Part shown: in pieces, positions 61,095 to 64,000 of the stretch
Layout: the number at the start of each line of letters is the position of its first letter
Position numbering within the stretch: position 1 is the stretch's first letter
Source of the DNA: Pseudoalteromonas luteoviolacea
GTDB lineage: Bacteria; Pseudomonadota; Gammaproteobacteria; Enterobacterales; Alteromonadaceae
Reading direction: 5' to 3'
Assembly: GCF_021654285.1 (NCBI RefSeq)
Contig: NZ_JAKFZS010000021.1
Coordinates: 50,460-114,459, forward strand
Length of the DNA: 64,000 nucleotides
Made by a program: the position numbers and the translations under genes
The notes under the pieces: generated by a model
The model's database searches: none
What the model was told of the DNA's origin: nothing
Seen by the model: only the letters and a program-made list of their open reading frames with translations

Positions 61095-62453
61095 ATGGCT
61101 CAACATTTTGACTACATTGCCATTGGCGGTGGTAGCGGTGGTATCGCATCAGCAAACCGAGCGGCAATGCGTGGCGCAAAGGTCGCCCTTGTCGAAGCAA
61201 AACACATGGGGGGCACCTGTGTGAATGTCGGGTGCGTACCTAAAAAAGTAATGTGGCACGGCGCACAAGTTGCTGAAGCCATCAAACTTTATGCACCAGA
61301 CTACGGCTTTGACGTTGAGCTAAAAAACTTCAATTGGGCCAAATTAGTTGAAAGCCGTGAGGCTTATATTGGCCGTATCCACCAAGGTTACAACAAATAT
61401 CTTGCCAGCAATGGCGTTACCGTGATCAATGGCTTTGCCAAGTTCATCGATAATAAAACCATCGAAGTAAATGGCGAACAGTACACCGCAGATCATATTT
61501 GTATTGCAGTGGGCGGTCGTCCAAGCATTCCAAATATTCCAGGTGCAGAGCACGGAATAGACTCAAATGGCTTTTTTGAGTTAAATGAGCAGCCACGCCG
61601 TGTTGCCGTCATTGGCGCAGGTTATATTGCTGTAGAACTTGCCGGCGTACTACACAGCCTAGGCACAGAAACTCATCTGTTTGTTCGTAAACATGCTCCA
61701 CTACGCAACTTTGACCCTATGGTGGTTGAAACGCTCACTGAAGTCATGGAAAAAGAAGGCCCAACATTACACACTAACTCAACGCCAAAAGAGCTCGTGA
61801 AAGAGGCTGATGGTTCAGTGACTCTGCACCTTGAAAATGGTGAATCACACACTGTTGATCAGGTGATTTGGGCAATTGGCCGCGAGCCTGTAACAGATAA
61901 AATCAACCTTGCAGCAACTGATGTGGATGTTACTGAAAGAGGTTTTGTGAAGGTTGATGAGTGGCAAAATACATCAGTACCAGGTATTTACGCACTTGGC
62001 GATATCATGGAAGGCGGCATCGAATTGACACCTGTTGCAGTGAAAGCGGGTCGTATGCTGGCTGAGCGCCTATTTAACCCAGAACTGCCTAACGCAAAAA
62101 TGGATTACAACCTAGTCCCGACAGTGGTATTCAGTCACCCACCGATCGGCACCATAGGTTTAACGGAACCAGAAGCCAAAGCCCAATATGGTGAAGACAA
62201 CATCAAGGTATACAACTCGACGTTTGCAGCCATGTACACAGCGGTGACACAACATCGTCAACCATGTCGCATGAAGTTAGTATGTGCAGGCCCTGAAGAA
62301 AAAATCGTTGGCTTACACGGCATTGGCTTTGCCGTTGATGAGATGATCCAAGGCTTTGGTGTAGCAATGAAGATGGGTGCAACCAAAGCAGACTTCGATT
62401 CTGTTGTTGCTATCCACCCAACAGGCTCAGAAGAGTTTGTGACAATGCGATAA
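61095..62453 (+). CDS. gor: Glutathione-disulfide reductase
   Basis: 452 residues. The FAD motif is IAIGGGSGGIASANRAAM, the redox-active disulfide is GGTCVNVGCVPKKVMW, the NADPH motif is GAGYIAVELAGVL, and the C-terminal active-site His is in AIHPTGSEEFVTM. It regenerates GSH with NADPH. This complements the glutathione peroxidase and GST-like genes at the other end of the window. AGAGG lies upstream of the ATG. Confidence 0.98.
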   Translation: MAQHFDYIAIGGGSGGIASANRAAMRGAKVALVEAKHMGGTCVNVGCVPKKVMWHGAQVAEAIKLYAPDYGFDVELKNFNWAKLVESREAYIGRIHQGYNKYLASNGVTVINGFAKFIDNKTIEVNGEQYTADHICIAVGGRPSIPNIPGAEHGIDSNGFFELNEQPRRVAVIGAGYIAVELAGVLHSLGTETHLFVRKHAPLRNFDPMVVETLTEVMEKEGPTLHTNSTPKELVKEADGSVTLHLENGESHTVDQVIWAIGREPVTDKINLAATDVDVTERGFVKVDEWQNTSVPGIYALGDIMEGGIELTPVAVKAGRMLAERLFNPELPNAKMDYNLVPTVVFSHPPIGTIGLTEPEAKAQYGEDNIKVYNSTFAAMYTAVTQHRQPCRMKLVCAGPEEKIVGLHGIGFAVDEMIQGFGVAMKMGATKADFDSVVAIHPTGSEEFVTMR

Positions 62454-62470
62454 CTCTCACCAAAAATGCA

Positions 62471-62504
62471 AAAAGCGCACACTGATTAAACAGTGTGCGC
62501 TTTT
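62471..62504. terminator. Bidirectional terminator between gor and hydrolase
   Basis: A 14-bp stem AAAAGCGCACACTG / CAGTGTGCGCTTTT with a six-base loop and A/T runs on both sides; it ends both convergent genes. Confidence 0.92.
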
Positions 62505-62538
62505 TAAAATATTAATTCATCACTGACGTATTTTGACT

Positions 62539-63531
62539 TTATAGATAAGTGTGAAACCAACTAGATAGCTCAGAAAACGCAGCTTCTCTATTCAAATCTA
62601 AACCATGATTATCACCTTGGTAAACAACCAATTTGTGCGGCACCTTGTGTTGCGCCAATGCTTTTGCAAATCGAATTGAGTTATCAACCGATACGCGTTT
62701 ATCTTTGTCACCGTGCATAATTAAGATAGGAGTCTGCTTTGGCAATTTATCTACCCATGTCATCACGGAACGCTTCGCTAATTGGGCATGTTTCTCAGCG
62801 CTGTAATTCGGGATCCGTTTTTTATAAACTCTTTCCATCGCTGGGCGAAACTCAAGCTCTTTGTTTAGGTCAACAACCCCAGCCTGAGTGGCTATGGCTT
62901 TCACTGCTGGCATCTCTTTTACCGCTAAGTGTGTTTGCATCGCGCCGCGACTGACACCATACATGCCGACCCGTTTACTATCCGCGCCCTCAATGTTCGG
63001 TAAAATATCCATTAATGCTGTTACATCTGCCACGTCTACGCCACCAAATTGATCTAGAGTGTCGTCACGTGAAAAGGTACCTCTGTACTGGCTGCCAATT
63101 ACAATGAACCCTTCTTTGGCAAGCGGAAAAACATTCCTCATTAAATGCCCGAACACCACCGCACCATAATTGCCATTACCGCCTCTGTTGTAAATAATGA
63201 CGGGCATTTTCTTCTTATTATTTATGGGCTTCACAACAAAGCCTTTGACGTCTTGCCCATTCACTTGATAAGTAAAGGTTTCGCATGTCAAATGCGCTTT
63301 GAAATCATTGAATGCTTGTTCACTAAACATAGATTGGAAATGAGATACTTTCTTTTGTAGCGCTTGCTCGTTTAACCCCTTTTTTGCGAACTTCTTCTCC
63401 ATAAAATCTATCCAATGGCTGTATTGTGAAAAAGGCCCTTTGTAGCAGCTTTGCACAGACTTCAAATCGGTACTGGTTGCCTGAGAATTAAAAGATATTA
63501 ATAAGAATATAAACACTATCAAAACATGCAT
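62539..63531 (-). CDS. Secreted alpha/beta hydrolase, prolyl oligopeptidase-like
   Basis: 330 residues with a signal peptide (VLIVFIFLLISFNSQATS). The catalytic set is visible: nucleophile Ser in GMYGVSRGAMQTH, Asp in ILIMHGDKDKRVSVD and His in YQGDNHGLDLNRE. The oxyanion region MPVIIYNRGGNGNYGAV fits the S9/DPP-like hydrolase fold. It lacks a beta-propeller, so it acts on small or extended substrates as an esterase or peptidase. The open frame begins with a TTG at 63564; AAGGA precedes the ATG at 63531, which starts the signal peptide. Confidence 0.88.
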   Translation of the reverse strand: MHVLIVFIFLLISFNSQATSTDLKSVQSCYKGPFSQYSHWIDFMEKKFAKKGLNEQALQKKVSHFQSMFSEQAFNDFKAHLTCETFTYQVNGQDVKGFVVKPINNKKKMPVIIYNRGGNGNYGAVVFGHLMRNVFPLAKEGFIVIGSQYRGTFSRDDTLDQFGGVDVADVTALMDILPNIEGADSKRVGMYGVSRGAMQTHLAVKEMPAVKAIATQAGVVDLNKELEFRPAMERVYKKRIPNYSAEKHAQLAKRSVMTWVDKLPKQTPILIMHGDKDKRVSVDNSIRFAKALAQHKVPHKLVVYQGDNHGLDLNREAAFSELSSWFHTYL

Positions 63532-64000
63532 TACGACTTTTCCTTGCACTTTAAAACACTTCAAAATAAGTACACTATGTTTGCATTCATTACATTAATG
63601 TTCATTGAATAATCATAACCTTATTCAATATAAAAGTGAGGAGAGAGGTGTGGAGTTTGCTTTTAACTACTTAAGAGCGAAAGCGAAGACCAGCCAAAGT
63701 GTTTAACGTCTACAAGACCTATATCATCTATGGGCTATTAGGCTCAAATTAGTTCGCCAATCTGTACAGTAATATTCACAAAAATAAGATACAACGAGGG
63801 CTTCAAATTCAACAAAATGAATCCGATACTATTTTCGCTCGCAACGTACTAAAAAACACTATACATATCATTACCATAAAATAAATAACATCATGAAAAT
63901 TAACCACTCAGTGTTCCATCAACAAAAACAGCCACATTAAAGATATAACCTTTCAACATAATAAATTAAAAATCAGGAAACCTCATTTACACCAACTAAT
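63532..64000. other. AT-rich region at the window end, no gene recognised
   Basis: 469 bases. No ORF with a family pattern was seen. It should carry the hydrolase promoter; the next gene lies outside the window. Confidence 0.5.

Noticed and set aside
1..64000. CRISPR arrays, tRNA or rRNA genes, insertion sequences, prophage, integrons
   Set aside because: I looked for regular direct repeats, cloverleaf and 3'-CCA patterns, transposase motifs and phage structural genes and saw none; a tRNAscan or ISfinder search was not possible.

Overview
The window looks like a chromosomal segment of a marine gammaproteobacterium of the Alteromonadales, most probably Pseudoalteromonas. The reasons are the housekeeping order ndk–rlmN–pilF–rodZ–ispG–hisS–yfgM–bamB–der, the AT-leaning base composition, a LasA-type secreted endopeptidase, secreted subtilases with PPC or P/PKD tails, and a curli locus. 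The genus is inferred from gene content and style, not from a search. No rRNA, tRNA, CRISPR array, insertion sequence or prophage was seen.

Layout. 1–2.3 kb: a 5'-truncated glutathione peroxidase, a parvulin (PpiC), a GST-like protein, a DUF2750 protein and a VOC protein. 2.4–13 kb: a minus-strand housekeeping block for ribosome assembly (der), outer-membrane assembly (bamB, yfgM), tRNA charging (hisS), isoprenoids (ispG), cell shape (rodZ), type IV pili (a pilF/pilW fused to LysM domains), RNA methylation (rlmN) and nucleotide balance (ndk). 13–16 kb: trhP–yfhL and a LasA-like M23 endopeptidase whose signal peptide carries an exact 39-bp tandem duplication. 16.3–20.2 kb: a curli locus in which csgD converges on and overlaps an operon of one very large acidic curlin, then csgE, csgF and csgG. 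21–34 kb: a subtilase, a flavin reductase, an ECF sigma factor with a membrane-spanning C-terminal half, a PAS histidine kinase, a LysR regulator with two target genes (periplasmic DJ-1/PfpI protein and SDR) that share an identical 16-bp operator candidate, and a hybrid kinase translationally coupled to a membrane di-heme cytochrome c peroxidase-like protein.

35–48 kb: an AT-rich stretch with small ORFs, an orphan ParB-like protein, and a self-contained iron/siderophore island (FecI-type sigma, FecR, STN-type TonB receptor, two small membrane proteins, PepSY reductase-like protein, private TonB–ExbB–ExbD). A PhoD-type phosphatase without a signal peptide follows. 48–64 kb: two exported proteins of unknown role, a mosaic of imperfect intergenic repeats, a BaiN-family flavoprotein, a second subtilase with two PPC domains, a chemoreceptor, rsmJ, an unusual response regulator, prlC, gor and a secreted alpha/beta hydrolase.

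How it fits together. The window mixes conserved envelope and translation genes with surface and secretion functions: amyloid fibre, three secreted proteases, siderophore uptake and several orphan sensors. The best candidates for something not well described are the single giant acidic curlin system, the hybrid kinase/di-heme cytochrome pair and the membrane-tethered sigma factor.
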